A stretch of DNA of 64,000 nucleotides from Sipunculus nudus (Eukaryota > Annelida > Sipuncula > Golfingiida > Sipunculidae). Below the pieces are notes generated by a model. It did not search any database. It saw only the letters and a program-made list of their open reading frames with translations, and was not told where the DNA came from. The position numbers and the translations under genes are program-made. Within the stretch, counting starts at the first letter, position 1, and each line of letters starts with the position of its first letter. Location of the stretch: contig CM049310.1 in NCBI GenBank assembly GCA_026874595.1, positions 48,885,558-48,949,557 of the forward strand, given 5' to 3'. Below are positions 13,650 through 28,600 of the stretch, piece after piece.

Positions 13650-15289
13650 GTGAATATTATTGTTTATAAACCGTAGAAAAAAGACCCAAATTTTTCCTAG
13701 TATTTTTCTGTATATACTGTTGTTTAATATATACTGCATATTTTGCTCACTTGTAAACGACATTTTCTTTGAACCCAAATTGCCAGGATTAGGACAAATT
13801 ATCAGGAAAATATTCTGCCCTCCTTGGCAAAATCCTGAAAGAGGATTTTACCGAGAGCTTTGATCTCTTGTCTTCACGACAAGTTATGATCGTGCATGTT
13901 ATTCCCAGCCCCGTGTATGTAAAACCTTAGGTCAGATATTCTCAAATTAATTATAAAAAAAAACTTATGACATGTTATTTTATCAGGTCATGCTCTTTCA
14001 GTGCACGGTTTCATCTTCAGCAGGGAACAAATCCTAAGAAACATAAATTTCCATGTAGTAGGCTGTCTTTTTCACAAGATCACACCAAATAAATATTTGT
14101 TTCTCATGCAAATTAGGAAAATCATGGAAAGGTCTCAGTGTAAATAATAAAATTAAAAACAATTATAGTTGAAATAAAAGTTGGTAACTGGAGTAATTCT
14201 AACTTTAAAAAGATCACGTTTGTATATTGTTAGTTTTTGTGTTCGCCCTTATTTGCAATTTAAATTTAAAATATTACACGATACGGAACGGAATATGGAA
14301 CGCGAAACAGGGGCCTTTTTTACGGAAAGGAACAAGGACATAAAAAGTGTCATAACTGTTAAATGGGTAATTTTTCATAACATAATTTATAGTAATAAAC
14401 GTATTTCAACATACGCAATTCGTTTAATTTTTATTATAGCCCCTGTTCTGCATTCCGTGTTTTAGGCCAGCCTCGGAACCCCCCCCCCCCCCCCCCCTTG
14501 CCGAACTGATTTCATAAGTGCCAAAGCGTAGTGAATGCATCGAGCCCACATCAAATATTTCGCCACACGCCAATTAAATGCCCCACGCGATTTTATATCG
14601 CATTCAACATAACCCGCTCCGCCGCTGCAATCCGCATACTGCGTACCGCGCGCCCGGTTTTCGCAGAACTGATTTATGAAAAAAAAGTGCCTGAGAACCA
14701 TACCCTTTTTTATTTTGGCCTAAGAGGTCGTTGGTTAGTCCCCCTCCCGTGGATCCGCGCCTGAAGTGTTGATGTTACACCCGTGTTGATTGCATATTAA
14801 ATCATCAGGACTGACATGTAACATCACAGATATCAAAGGGCACGGATTTCGTCCTTGATATCACTAATCACCAAATTAACAACACACACAATCGAAGTGG
14901 TTTCTTAACACGTTCACCTTGCTTCTTCGTTAAAAAGTTTCGGCAACAAACAAATATTAACGATCATTACTATAAAAAGCAACGAGATGTCGTCAGGAGC
15001 ATCACGGGTCGATCATGTACGATCACTATTTTTTTCCAGATACCTCCGAGTGTCGGTTATGACTCGTGGCCTACCGGGTTGCCGACGATTTACCTGCTGA
15101 TCATAAATGGCACAGTGCAAGCTGTAAAAACGAGGTAATTTCTGACGAGGGCAACTGGTTTGTACCCGATAATATATGAGCATCCCGTCAGTGCAATATT
15201 ATATTGTTTTAATCGTTTTTGCACCCCGATACCCAAACTACATGAATAATTACCATATTAAAGGGTGATTACAAAGTATAAAGTTAATA
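13650..15289. other. Intergenic DNA after the lectin gene
   Basis: Apart from the poly-C repeat listed separately, no coding signal is seen. Confidence 0.4.
14479..14763. repeat. Poly-C tract and related GGATCC-ended repeat
   Basis: A 19-20 nt C run is followed by unique-looking DNA and ends TGGATCCGCGCCTG, as in the 26.7 kb element. The left boundary is not certain. Confidence 0.35.
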
Positions 15290-15365
15290 TTCGGCAAACT
15301 GGGATTCGGCAAAATGGACTCGGCATTCTGGGATTCTCCAAAATGGGAATCGGCAGACTGGGAGA
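15290..15365 (+). repeat. Short ~18 bp tandem repeat
   Basis: Repeats of TTCGGCAAACTGGGA / TTCGGCAAAATGGGA-like units in four or five variant copies. Confidence 0.6.
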
Positions 15366-15689
15366 ATACCATTCCTATATACCTATAGTAGTGTATATGT
15401 ATATGTATGCATGCATTCACTTTATGCATACTTTCTACCTTTCATATAAGCATCAATTCTTATATTCAGATAAACTTAATGCAGTAAATTATGGAAATTT
15501 AAAATTAGAACCATGTGTAGCATCCCATTGTTGACAATAGGAGTAGTGTTAAGACATAAAAGATTAAATACAGATCTTAATAGTTAATATTACATTGTGC
15601 ACTCGTTGTATAACAGGTTCGCCGCTCCTGTTTAGCATGGATCATTTTTTTTTTTATTCACAAAAGAGGACCAGGTTATGGTAGCCGTG

Positions 15690-15835
15690 AAAAAACGACT
15701 CCTTAGGCATTGATCTTGGGCCTAACATGAGTCGTGATACAAGCCATACTGCAGCTCTCACCCGTTCTGTTGCATTTATATCGTGATGACCAGCCGATAA
15801 TCTTGACATTGGGCTACGCATGATGAATTAACATA
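15690..15835 (-). repeat. Diverged fragment of repeat family A
   Basis: Weak ordered matches to the reverse complement of family A (CTCCTTAGGCATTGATC, GAGTCGTGATACAAGC). Confidence 0.4.
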
Positions 15836-16206
15836 GCAGGAATGTTCCTAAAAATTTACATTCTTGCAATAAAAGGTATACTTAATATTGATATAATGCA
15901 CTTGAGCACGTTTTGGGTGGCCGGTTGCATTTTGTGGAAAAAGGTTATTTCTCTTCAGTAAACACTACGAAATGTTTACAGGGCGTTTGTAAACTAATTC
16001 CATCACTGTACCCTTGCCCTCACCTGGGTCAGTTGGCCAAAAGCGAGGAGCAATGGTTAAATAATGCAAGACCGTGAACGGGGCGGCCAGGGCTGACGGT
16101 CGACGTTTGAATCTCATAAGCTGAGTATACAACTGAAAAGAGTTGCAGCGAGTCTCAAACTCCAGTTAATTAGTGTGCAAACGCAGACGTCCTTGTGACT
16201 GATCTG

Positions 16207-16454
16207 TCAATGTTATGTTATAGTATCATTGGAGATTCTGTCTTGTGTCGTGCATATTACGTTGAAACACGAAATTATGACATCATGTAATTTCTGCTAT
16301 ATCCTGAACCTATCGAGAGACACGCAATTGTCAATGTTATGTTATAGTATCATTGGAGATTCTGTCTTGTGTCGTGCATATTACGTTGAAACACGAAATT
16401 ATGACATCATGTAATTTCTGCTATATCCTGAACCTATCGAGAGACACGCAATTG
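16207..16454 (+). repeat. Perfect tandem duplication, 2 x 124 bp
   Basis: 16207-16330 and 16331-16454 are identical base for base, starting TCAATGTTATGTTATAG and ending GAGACACGCAATTG. Absence of any difference implies a very recent event or an assembly artefact. Confidence 0.95.
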
Positions 16455-19067
16455 TATCTCATAATAAGCTACTCAATATCCTAACCATAAAGTCTATGAT
16501 ATTCATACTGTCAACTAAATATTACGGACACAATAATAAAAGAAACTACGATGGGCGACAACGCCCTACTCGTAAATCACTTTAAAAACTGCAGATGTTG
16601 AATGAACTCAACAAGTCACAGCGGGCCGAACCATCTTCAGTGAAGAAATTGATGGGTAGCGACGAAGAATCGTTAGAATACTGAATCCCGACCTTTACGC
16701 AAGAAGGAAAACCGGAGGCCGACACCTATAGATGATACATTTTTGTATGTTGTTTTGGTGTATTATAAGCGTGACGAGGTCGGTCGAGCACACTATGCTC
16801 TGCCGCCTGTGGTTCTAGAATATGTTAGAGCCAAGTATCCTGGGCACATGAAGGGCGAGGTCCGTCTGGTACTTAATATTATTGAAATATATAGTGTTAT
16901 GCAGATTGTGTATAAAGAGTGATGGACAAGGATGTATTTATTCCTATATTCACGTATATATTTCATATATCAAAATATAAACCATACTTCTAGCGATTGT
17001 TCATATGTACATATATATTATATATATAATCATAAATATGTAATTAAAGTTGGATCTGAAAATTCTTACGCTGGCTCGTATATAGGACACCCAGAATTCT
17101 TTTATCTTGTTCCTACGCGATAGTATCTCGTGGCCACGCAATAATTATCTCGTTCCCACGCAAAAGTATCTCTTGGCCACGCGATAATTATCTTGGCCAC
17201 GCGATAATTATCTTGTTCCCACGCGTTAGTATCGCGTGGCCTTGCGTTAGTATGCCATGCTAGCTAAAGCCCTCATTTGAACAAGAATGTCTGTTGTATG
17301 TCGAGCGTTGATGCAGCTTAAATTGTTTGTATGTATTTCGTTGTATGTGCGTTTGCGCCTAATGCTTCGAGGTAAATTTTCAGCAGTTTTATTGCTTTGG
17401 TTCAACATTTCATTGCATTGGTTCAACTAGCCCATTTTTATTTGCTCATGGAAAACTTTATTGTGTTTGTTTAAGGTAAGGGTGATATAAACCCGTGTGT
17501 ACCAAACATATGAATTAAACTGAAACACTTGTTTCTATTTTACCTTCCCAGAAAATCTTATTTTTTGGGCTAGGGTTAAGGTGATATAATTTCGGGTATA
17601 CCGAACAAGGAAAACAAAATGTCGGTTTGTGTTATGCCTCAAGGGAGAAGCTTACAACAAAAGGTGTCAGCCATGCCACTTCTTTGGGGGGGGGGGGGGG
17701 GGAAGGACACATGCCCCCCCCCCCTCCCGGTAACTTTTTAAGGAGACCTTTTCACGGGAAATTTGCTCATTCTTTACCCTCACATCTTTCTTTCCACATG
17801 AATACTTCAGTTATGTATTTCATATTATTAACATTAATTATGACATATTTTACCCGAATTAACACGCACCCCCCACCCCCCTCACACATTATCTGAACAA
17901 ACATGGTTCATGAGTGTTGTATGAGTCCCGGTTGCATCATTTCAGGTCTCAGCATATAAAGCCCGCTCCAAATTCATGCAAATAACTGACCATAGTCTTC
18001 ATCCAGTGTAGGAAAACATGCCTTAAGGATTTAAGATGTAGGTCTTACTGCATTGCCTATCCACATTTATCTCGTTCCAACGCCTTAATTATCGCTGACC
18101 ACTCGGCCAAAACTGTCAGCTCCGCCTACTGTAGCCAGGGCACGTGGTGTTTGACAGGTTGATCTTGTGACAGGACAAACTTAAATCGTTTAAATTCGTT
18201 TTTAAAGCAAAATTGGTAACTAATACATGATATTTTGGCACCGTTTGATAAGAACAACCGTCTTGTCCGAATCCATGCACTGTCAACATGTAGTTGTGAT
18301 CAGTTACGTCTGCAGACCAAATGATCTCCTCGAATGAAATTTTTGGCCATTTTCTCAAAATATCACTTCACCTGAACACCTTATCTTTAAAGCGTTTTTC
18401 CTCAGTAATTTAAAGTCCGAAACATACCATGTTTGACATATGCATTTGTTAATATGTCAACTGAAAAATGTGTGTGTGTTTTTTTATTTTACCCCTAAAG
18501 TTTATTGAAAGGATTTTATTTAGGAGAACGCACATAAATGAAATGATTTTTGAGGGTTTCAAGATTAAATATTCTGTAAAATCGTAATATTTAAACTTAA
18601 CTCACAAAATTAAAAAAACAACTTGGGATTTTTAACTAAATTTTCGTTAATGTAAAAGCATATTCTGTATCTGCTTCAGATGTGCTGGAATAAACCTTTT
18701 TTGTTAAGTAGAAAAGTTTTATTAAAACGCTTATAAATCCAAATATGTTCCCCCAAACAAAGTTTATTTTTTACTAAAATTTAGAGAATCCTCTTAGCTT
18801 TTCAGAAAATGTACACTTTTGTGGGTCCAAATGCATTAGATTGTTCATTACAAAGGGAAAACTGAACTGTTTTCCAATAACTAAATGATGAACGGATCGG
18901 AAAGTAAAAACGAACAAAAAAAGTTTCCATTATACAGGCGACATCTGTTGGCCACGGCTTACACTAAGCCAAATATCGACACGAGATGATCGCACTTCAT
19001 AATTCTGAAATGAGTACATACCATAAGAGAATAAAAGTGTGTTCATCAAGCATGCCAAATAATGTCT
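16455..19067. other. Intergenic DNA with minisatellite and G/C runs
   Basis: Contains the 17.1 kb minisatellite and a paired poly-G/poly-C near 17.7 kb. No recognisable gene. Confidence 0.4.
17105..17260 (+). repeat. GC-rich minisatellite (TATCTCGTGGCCACGC type)
   Basis: About six degenerate copies of a 24-26 bp motif alternating GGCCACGCGATAATTATCT and GTTCCCACGC-A/G. A similar phrase recurs near 18070. Periodic and noncoding. Confidence 0.75.
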
Positions 19068-19625
19068 CTGAAAGTTATAAATAAGGGCTGTGTTTTAGAG
19101 CCGAAGTGAGGAGAGAGAAATATTCCAGCGTACACGGATGAGTGTGAGTCAGTTTATGGACCTTTCCGATAATTGCAGCAGTTATAGATCTTCTTCGAAA
19201 TTTGTAACGGATTTTATATAAACTTCAGTTTGCCTTTGGGATCACTTCCAGAATATCACTTTTGGATTTCAACAGATTGATTTTGTGATTGAATTGGACT
19301 ATTATTCTCTGAGAAGATTTATTTGAACTGTTCGTCTGGATTATACGTTTTAAAGGACTTGTCGCTGTGACAGTGGTGGTATCCAGGTACTGTACACTTT
19401 ATTTATTATACTGTGTAAAATATTGATTTAGTGTATTGTAATGTTAGGATTGTTTTAAGAATAAATTATAATTGTTTGTTAACAAAAAAACCACTGACTT
19501 CTTTATTCATACCCCTAGACATTTCACGCTGCCTAGTGTTACAGAATCTTATTTTTATTTATCTCCGTGACAAAATTTGTGCTCGTCACGACCACGTTGA
19601 TCTGTTGTTGTAAGGTTCCGTAACA
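19068..19625 (+). mobile_element. 5'-truncated LTR of the same family
   Basis: Begins within U3 at the TTATAAATAAGGGCTG TATA-like motif and ends precisely with GGTTCCGTAACA at 19625. It contains ATTCCAGCGTACACGG, GTATCCAGGTAC, AAGAATAAATTATAA and CACTGACTTCTTTATTCAT. The upstream part of U3 present in other copies is missing. Confidence 0.78.
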
Positions 19626-20630
19626 CTATCAAGATTATATTTGTGAAATATCAGCATAGTTAAAATTGTTTTTTACCTGATAGCGGGCATGGTAACTTTA
19701 CAGACTGCTCTGTATTATAAAAAAAAATCATACTTTCATACTAACATACTAAATTCTAAGTCCCTATATTCAATAAGAATTCTCTGCAGGTTTTGCAGTT
19801 GAAATCTATAAATAGATTACAAGAAATTTCCTGTATGAAATAGAATAATTCTAGCGTTAACAAATTAATTATATAGGGAAAAATCACGGGTGAGTTTTGA
19901 GTCCTTCACCACGCTGGCATACTTTGGCACAGGAAAGAGGAAACGTTGGGGCATCCCCCCCCCTATTACCCCCCCCCCCCCCTCCCCCCGCGAAATGAGA
20001 TGAGATTGTCAATGAAATTATGACTGAAAACGGTACGGCGGTACGTCTTTCACGTAAAAGTGACGGTTTTAGTAACATTATATTTTAATTAGCGACCTTT
20101 ATTCAAACATTCTATTTCTTATTTCAAACAATTTTCCATAAGGATATCATTGAAGAAAATGTCATCTTATAGGAAACCTATAACCCTTATGCTGTTCTGC
20201 AACGAGGATGACATCATTTATGGATGGTAGTTACAGGGAATTACCACAGTGAGAATGTGCAGCTCGGAACAGTGTTATTCTATAGGCGGAAAGCATTATC
20301 AACAATTGCGAGTAGACCCGGGTTTCGGCCTTTTACAGCATAGATTTATTTTTTTTTCATTTGTACATAAAAATGGACAACACGGAAGCACTTATTACTT
20401 AGAAACCAAAAATGCAATGCTTAACCATACGCAACAGTGAGTGAACCTTGAATTACGATGTCTGTGAAAAACTTTCAAACTACTGTGGCTGATATCAGCA
20501 TCATTTACATAACTGCAGACCCATACACGTCTGGGTTGTAAACATTTGGACGAACGCCCCTTCTATCGCGGTTCCACAGTCTGTGGCCAAACTGTATGAA
20601 TTAAACCACATTTTGATGAATGGAAAATAT
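19626..20630. other. 3' flank of the minus SLC5 gene
   Basis: Likely includes its 3' UTR. A TTTATT at 20345 (AATAAA on the minus strand) could serve as polyadenylation signal. A C-rich tract lies at 19955-19982. Confidence 0.35.
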
Positions 20631-23213
20631 TCATAAGCGGAAGCACACTTTTTGGCATACCCTCTGTTCCACTAAGCCTTGTTTATGAGGAATTGCTGAG
20701 TAACTTTGTATGATTTCTTTATTAGAAGGCTGTGGATCCCTGAACTGAACATCCGGTTGTCCCTCGGGCCGCCTACGTCCACGAGAAGCCCACTGTAGCG
20801 TGACGACGTATTCTGGACGGCTCGTTGATTCATTTGATCCACCTAGGCGACGATTAATAATCTGATAATATTTTAGTATGTTTACAGTTTTCAAATTATG
20901 CCTTAAGAAACTCCAAAAGTTAAATTTATCGAGACATCCTCTGTACATTATCCCGTTAAAAAATGCATTGCAGCATTAAAACATTTTATCACTTTCTATT
21001 AGTTAGGGCATAAATATCCCAAGCGCAACGATGAGATAATTACGGTGAACGAATATATTTCAATTTAAAATTATGTTTAAAAAACCTACTACTTTATATA
21101 AGAGACCTTCTGATGCAAATGTACATGCCTATACAGTTCGACACGTGCATGTATGAACTCACCACTTATAATGGAAACGATTGTGCCGACAACCACGCAC
21201 GTGATTAAGCCGACAACCGACACCAGCAAGAACGACATGTCGTAAAGTGGGCCGACTGCAGAAGGCTCTTGGACTGTCCTGCCGACATGTGTAATAAACA
21301 TCAATAATTAAAACCGAGCCATTATGCTCTTTATATAAAACATTTAAATCAATATCCTTATGACGTAGATTTAAACATCTAATCTTTTTATTATATTTTA
21401 TTTTTATATATATTTAGACTATTTCTCTCTCTCTTTCTTTCTTCATTAAAGAAATGTAACTTATTACAGAATCTCATTGGTAGAGTATTTTTTAGATGAC
21501 ACATATTAAAGTTCGTCCATATAGTGAAGGCAACGTAATATGACATAAATTAAATATAAAAATTATCTTTGCATATAACATATAACATATATATAATGTT
21601 TTTATTATGATTCCAGCAAATCAATCAAGTTGAAGTATTTGAGACTTATAAAGCTACATAAAATAAATGATTACATACCTATTTACAGGTAATGTTGGCA
21701 TGGTGTAATTAACACAGGTGTCGGTAGAGAGAGGTAAAATTGGAGACTGTGAACCCCGTACGAAGGTACCGACGTTAATCCATGACGTCAGAGCAAATGC
21801 TGTCACGGCCCCGAACAGAGCTCCCTGTGGACAATATATCAGTCACATCTCATAAAAGCTACATTTAATAACGATTAACGAGTTAAATTTAGGAGAACGT
21901 AACAATACTTAAATGTACAAAGTGTTGGTGTCATAGCTTCAGTGGTAGCCGAGATATATGAGACACACGAGTTTTGTCCATTTAGTACCAAAGGCTCCGA
22001 GAGAAGGGTAAGCGTTTGAATTTCGAACCAATTTCGTTATGAATTCCTTTGAAAATATTTCAGAATGCCTCACCATGGCGTTTGCACACGGCACAATCAA
22101 CCCCAGTACCATGACGCCTTGAATAGGACAAGCGAGTCCCCCAAGCAGCTGAATGGTGATCTGAAAGGGAAAATCAGTCACAGAATTAAAAGGCATTTCT
22201 CTAATTGAAACAGTATAAACGGTCAAGCGATGTCTTCATATACTGAAACTAAAAGAGTTTTGGTGTCTGCGTTCCTGTCTCTTTGCTTTTTTGCTTACTA
22301 TCAATAATATGCACGAAAATATGATTCGATGACTTTGAAGGTATCTTGTGGAGATGTGGAGAAGTTTTAGTAGCTTTTTAATGTAGAACAGATTCGGAGA
22401 TAAGGTTAATTACACTGTCCGCAATCTGCATGTCCGTTGTATTTGAACTGTAATTTTGCGGAGAGGTGAAAACGAGGACACGTGCTGACAGACAGATAAA
22501 TTTCCGGCGCGTGCATACGGTATAGTGTTTGAATCTCTACTCAATAAAACATTCTGGTAAATCTAATATACACAACATACCACTCCTATATGTCCTGGCA
22601 GTTCCTTAATCATAAATGCGGCACCAATGGTGGCAGCACCAAATATAAAGACTGGAAAAATTAATTTGAATGTCATTTGAATAAGTCTCCTATAAAATAT
22701 GCAAATATATTATTTTTTTTGTGGGTTGGTCAAACAATAAAAGTAAATATAATTATCTTTAAACATCCACCTATTATCTTATATTCTATTAAAATTGTTA
22801 AGCAGTCTTTATTTTCTTTTTTTTTTTTTATTCATTTGGTCTCCTCTTCATATTTCTTGTAGGTAATTTTTACATGAATATGTTATATTTATAGGCAAAG
22901 GCGTATTTGCTTTAAACCAATCATGTCACTTTTTTCTTTACATCTTATTCCTGAATCTAAAATGTCCTTTTATGTACACCCTTTTCGTTTCTGTAAAATC
23001 AAGCAAAATCAACTCGAAATCCGATCTGTATGATTAGAGCAGATCAGCCAGGCCTAGATATACCCACCAAATATCTTGAGCATATATGTCCGCCTTATGC
23101 CTTCTACCTGGAAGTAAGGCTCTACGATATCTGTCCAGGTGATCGCAGACAACCCGTTAATGGTAGAAGAAACGGTGCTGCAGATATGAACAGGGACTGA
23201 ATAAATCCGACAC

Positions 23214-23253
<40 letters not shown>

Positions 23254-26200
23254 TTTCAAGTGAAAGGATTAGATAATTGGGCTTGTTGCACTATCTGAAA
23301 AGTGTTTTTTTTTATTACATATGTAATACATTTTTTTTTATATTTTTGTTGGTTTTATGGGTTACCGCTTCATTTTTTAATGACTATGAAGATGTACATT
23401 TCGGTTTCAGGGTCGTATCACACGCTTCCTCTCATTTTATATCCTGGTGTTAACCAGGCCTGTTGATTTCTGCACCTGCGGGACCTGGGTGTGTAATCAT
23501 TCCCATGGCTCGGTCATACCACCAAGGTACCCATAAAGGCGCACCCGTTTTTGAATGAAACACGGCCGTTTGACACGGCCTCCCTATTGAGCCTGCAGAA
23601 CCCTCAACCTGGGTGGGGTCCTACAGCCGACCCTGAAAAACCCAACCGCCTCGGCTCAGATTCGAACTAACGATCTCCCGTACATATGTGAAATGTTAAA
23701 CCCTCCTGAATACCAATAGATATTGATTAACCCATAAGCCGCAAATATCAAACATCTCCCCTGCAAGACCGTGACTGCACTTTCAAAATGAACATACAAA
23801 AAAAACACTTTATGCTCTGGACGCCAAATAGCAATGACTATGACCTTTATGTCGTAGATACCCAAAGCATATGTGAAAAGTCCTCCAAAGATTCAGGATT
23901 TACCCATTATTCGCAAATTTCAAATTGACGTGAGAGCGCATCTCCTCTGCAAGAATGCACTTTTAAAATGAACACAAAAACAAACCATAACATATGTAGT
24001 CTAACTGGCAACTACAAAAGATAAATGAAGGAAGGGAGTCTTGAATAAATGGTCCCTATAAAGATAATTTTTAATAATTAGTATGTTTAATAATCGTGAA
24101 TGTCCTAAAAACATTCGCCAAAACGTTAAATAAGATTCGTTAACTGACTAGTTCTCATGTGACCTCAACACGCTGGTTTTAAAGTAAGCTCGTTCTAGAA
24201 TAATCATCAATATAACATATGCACATTCGACCTATTTTTGACACTGGGTTTGGGTGTGCAAGTCCGCATTCGGCTTTCTGAAACCTTCATGACGCGTATA
24301 ACACTACTACTCCGGCAAACATCCCAATTTTAATTGTGTACTGCACCATGAAAGTGGTTGACGAAATGAAGACTAACCGACACAGCAATGAAAAATATTT
24401 CTAAGCTCACAAGTCAATCTATACACAGTCAATTTGGTAATTCTGAGATAACTGGTACTAGTCATGGCGATGTTGTGTAATTTTGTCAATAAGAGGTGTA
24501 TTAGGCTAAAGGTGCACATATCTATTTGTGTTATATTTGCGTCTTCTACCATATATTTTGTATAATTGCATTGAACTGTTAATATGTAAACAAACTCAGG
24601 GCAGGAAAACATACATACATTAAAAAGAATAAACATGAAGATATCAATTCAAATGTCATCATACTACTGGTTTTATATAATTTAAAGATTGTGTGCGCCC
24701 TAATACTGAACCTACCTAATGGCACCACAGAACAAAACAGCGAGGAAGGCTCCTGGGACACCGGGGTAGTCCAGCATGATAACGACAAAATACGGGAATA
24801 CCTGGTTAAAAAAAACATACTTTTACCATGCATGTTGATTATTCTTGTTCAGACAGAACCATGGTCTTTTTGCTGAGAAAATGTAAGGGGGGATAATCCA
24901 TATAGAAACCCTCCCCCGAAATAAGGACACACGCCAAAAATATCCGGAGCTGCCACCCCCCCCCCCCCCCCCCCCCCATCCGAAAAAGAGGACAAAATCC
25001 CTCTTCCAGAATATCAATATTTTTCTTCACTCTCTCTACATAATATGGAAATATTTCCATTATACTTTAATTATGCTGCAAATTCATACTTCCATCACTT
25101 AAATCCACAGAGACCTAATACATGCTACACTATCAATTACGCGATACAAATATTTAACGTCTTAGAAACATACCCTCATTTTCACCGAAAATTGGAATTA
25201 TAACATCGTAACTTGGTATACATTTAGATCTCTCATGGGCCCTAATTGAATTCCTTTGCCTCCAAATGCATGCTTACAGATTGGTCCTAAATGAGCCTGA
25301 TTGCATACTAACCGGATAATGCTTAATTACATGTTTATTCTGTACTAGAATTTCCTTAGAATATACCGTGCGCTTAATGTGTACAGGAAGCCGCTCTATT
25401 GTTTGTGAATTTGTTGATCCTTAACAGAGTATTTATTGAACTATTAAAGTATATTCAAATTTTATTTTGTAAAAGCAGAAACTTCGTCCATAAAGTTTGT
25501 CAAGTCATTTTTTCTTAATTAAGGAAGTAAATCATTTAATTAAAAAGATTTATTACATAGCTTCTGGAAAAATCAATGGCGTTTGTTTGCTTTAAAGAAA
25601 CATTAAAAAAAGAAACTTTGAGCTCACCTGATTAGGAGCATACAGCTTACGAGACGCAAGTGGGTCACACCCCGTAAACTCAAAGTATGAATACATGACC
25701 AGTCCACCCCAGACAGTGAGAGTGAGGACGACAGCCACCAGGGGGATGTTCATCAGCAATGACCTTGTAAAGAATATAATATGTATACTGAACAGTTAAA
25801 TATCATAGAGAAGATTAACCAAATCTGCCTTTTTGTTATATTTTGGCTATATGTATGTCTATTTTTTTATCATTTCCCAATGATTTTCCTCCTTCGCGTT
25901 GCATCAAAAATGCATTTGATGGCTTCCAATTACATTTTGGGAAATTGCTGTTTTAATGTACAACTTCGGGAATTCTTAAAGGAAGAAAGCGGGAAAATTT
26001 TACATTGGCAAGAAGTGTTCATTTAAGATGATGAATAATTTTGCTTTATATATCCAAACCCTCTTTTTGTCTCAAATGACTATATAAGCTGTATTCTGCC
26101 TCAAAATGGGTTTTCTGCGCGCACTTGTTTAAATGGTGGGCATTAGGTAGGTGGCCTGATAGGTGTAATGACAAGTCTGTGTGAAAGAGTATGAAGAGTG

Positions 26201-28545
26201 CCCAGTGTCAGGGTTATAGTGCAGTACTCGATGAGAATGTTTGCCAGAACTGTACGCCCATATATATGATACAACTGTGACATGTCAAGTGCTCAGGTAC
26301 TAGAAGATCAAATGTCACAGGTCACAGTACAGAGGCCCGTGACATTAATCAGGTGTTCCCGCGTAAAAGACTGCCGAGAACATATAACATTACAAGAAAA
26401 AAGGGTGCTCATGGAAAGCTTTGTAGGTAAGCTAGACATTCGTCAGGATATACGATGTCTACACTTAAGTGCCAGGATTTATTGTTGTGACTCAGAATCA
26501 GTCAGGATTATTAATGGGTAAACTTTATTTATAAGAACATGTACACGGTCAAGGTCCACAGTAAGATTACATAATACTGTGAAGACCATGCAAAGCACGC
26601 TGATACTGATTGCCTCATGTCAGTACATAATTGTTCCAGGAGCGGATCCAGGATTTTTTGCAGGGAGGGGTCAACGGGTGTTATGCATGTGATTTGTCTA
26701 AAAAAAAAATGTTGCTGGTTGAGAGCGGGGGGGGGGGGGGCCTCCTCTGGATCGGTGCCTGTGTCCTCTCAGTCTTTGTCACAATAAGTGAAAATATCAG
26801 AACCCATTTGAAAGTATATTGCTATTTACTTTGTGTTTCTGTATATTGTTAAATAATGTGATAATTTGGAATATGATAAGTTATTAGAAAGGATTACATG
26901 CTTCTGTGGTGCAGAAGTTTTTTTTATATACGTTTCACAGGCTTTCTATGGACTTTTTAAAAGCATAAACCAATAGAGATTTGTATACAGACCAAGGTTT
27001 GTTTGAACTGGGTGTTCATGATACAATTAGTATATCTCTAAATCGTTTGATTTTGGTGTCTGCATCCTTACAGCTGAGCCTGCCGGAGTGAACCCACTGA
27101 GCTGTATCTTTGCAGCATCTCTTGAGCGCAGCCAAACGGGACGGCCAGGAAAATCCGATTAGCCATCAGACTCCAAAGGGTCATCCGTACCCGGGGATCA
27201 GGGTCCAACCTAGAGGTCACAGGTCAACAGTAATCTTTATGAATATATATGGTTTCTCTTGATTAATACCAGTATATAATTTCAATACTTTAATGAATTA
27301 ATTATTGTGCATAATAGACATTTATTGTTAAATTAAGATTGTAATTATTTCTGCTACTGAATGTGCCCTACACTGTTTTTTTTTTGTCTCCAAAAAGGAC
27401 AGAGAATAATGAAAGATAATGAGACTTACTTGAACCAGATATGTCTCCCGCCATTTTTGGAGATGTTCCATACCTCAGCTGTACCTCCAACCTTTTCGGT
27501 TCCCTGTGGTCATTGAAATCAGGTAAAGATATAAAGACATAGTGTGTTTACACCACACCAGGCTGTTATGTCATTACGCGTTTTAATTAGTCTGCTACAT
27601 TACACTCAAATTAACGTCTGAATATGGGTTCGTGAAGGAGTATGCTCAAGGTCAAACTTGAACTGAATTCACACTACTGAAGGAATTAAAATTTAAGAAA
27701 AAAAACCAGATATATTACCAGAATGATAATTGTAATGAGGCCGGCAAACATGAAGAGACCTTGAAACACATCTGTCCAAACCACGGCCCTCATCCCTCCC
27801 TGCATCAATAATAAGATTGATTATGATTTAATGGTTTGTTGCTGGGACGTGCATCAAACGCCGCTACATTCCAGGATCAACCATACACATGTTGTTTACA
27901 CATAAAAACAACTTTAGCATTTTTTTCATATACAGTGGTCTGGATTCGATTTTTTATAAAACCATAAGAAAGTTAATGTTCAAAATTATTTAAACAGATC
28001 AAAGTGCTCATATATAGTTTATGTTTATGTACCAATTTAAGTGTATTTTAAGCATTGCATTTTTTTCGGACACTTCGAAGAGGTGTTTTGTGTGAGTCAA
28101 TGAAGAACACACAATTTCAATCCCCGCTTCAAATTCGTGTTTGTAAGGGTTATATATAACACACTTTCTTTAATTTGTAGGTGTAGGAATCCTATAGCTG
28201 TTAGGCTATTTATTATATTTTTCGTTTAAAAAATAAAGTCATAATATTTTTCTTGACATTCTTTAAGAAGCCTGCCTAAATGAAACACTGAAATTCATAC
28301 ATTTAAATAACTGCTTATTTTTAATGATTCAGACGGCGTGATCCTCTAAATGAAATATTTGAATACTTACAATTGCAGTATAAAAAGAAGTCATAATGCC
28401 TGCTATCAAAATACTGGCCCAAGTCGGAAACCCAGTGACTAAAATATGACAAGTGATACCCCATACAAAACACGAGTTACACGTGATATTTTTCTTAATT
28501 AACAAATATGTAATGGAATATCGGCTCTCTACTTAACTCTCGTTA

Positions 28546-28600
<55 letters not shown>

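Noticed and set aside
20631-20948. 105-codon minus-strand frame starting at an ATG at 20948
   Set aside because: Only the part from 20842 on is coding, as the last SLC5 exon; a CCTAG acceptor precedes it and the upstream codons are intron.
22021-22226. 95-codon minus-strand frame as an independent small gene
   Set aside because: Its core is exon 12 of the minus SLC5 gene; the rest is intron read-through.
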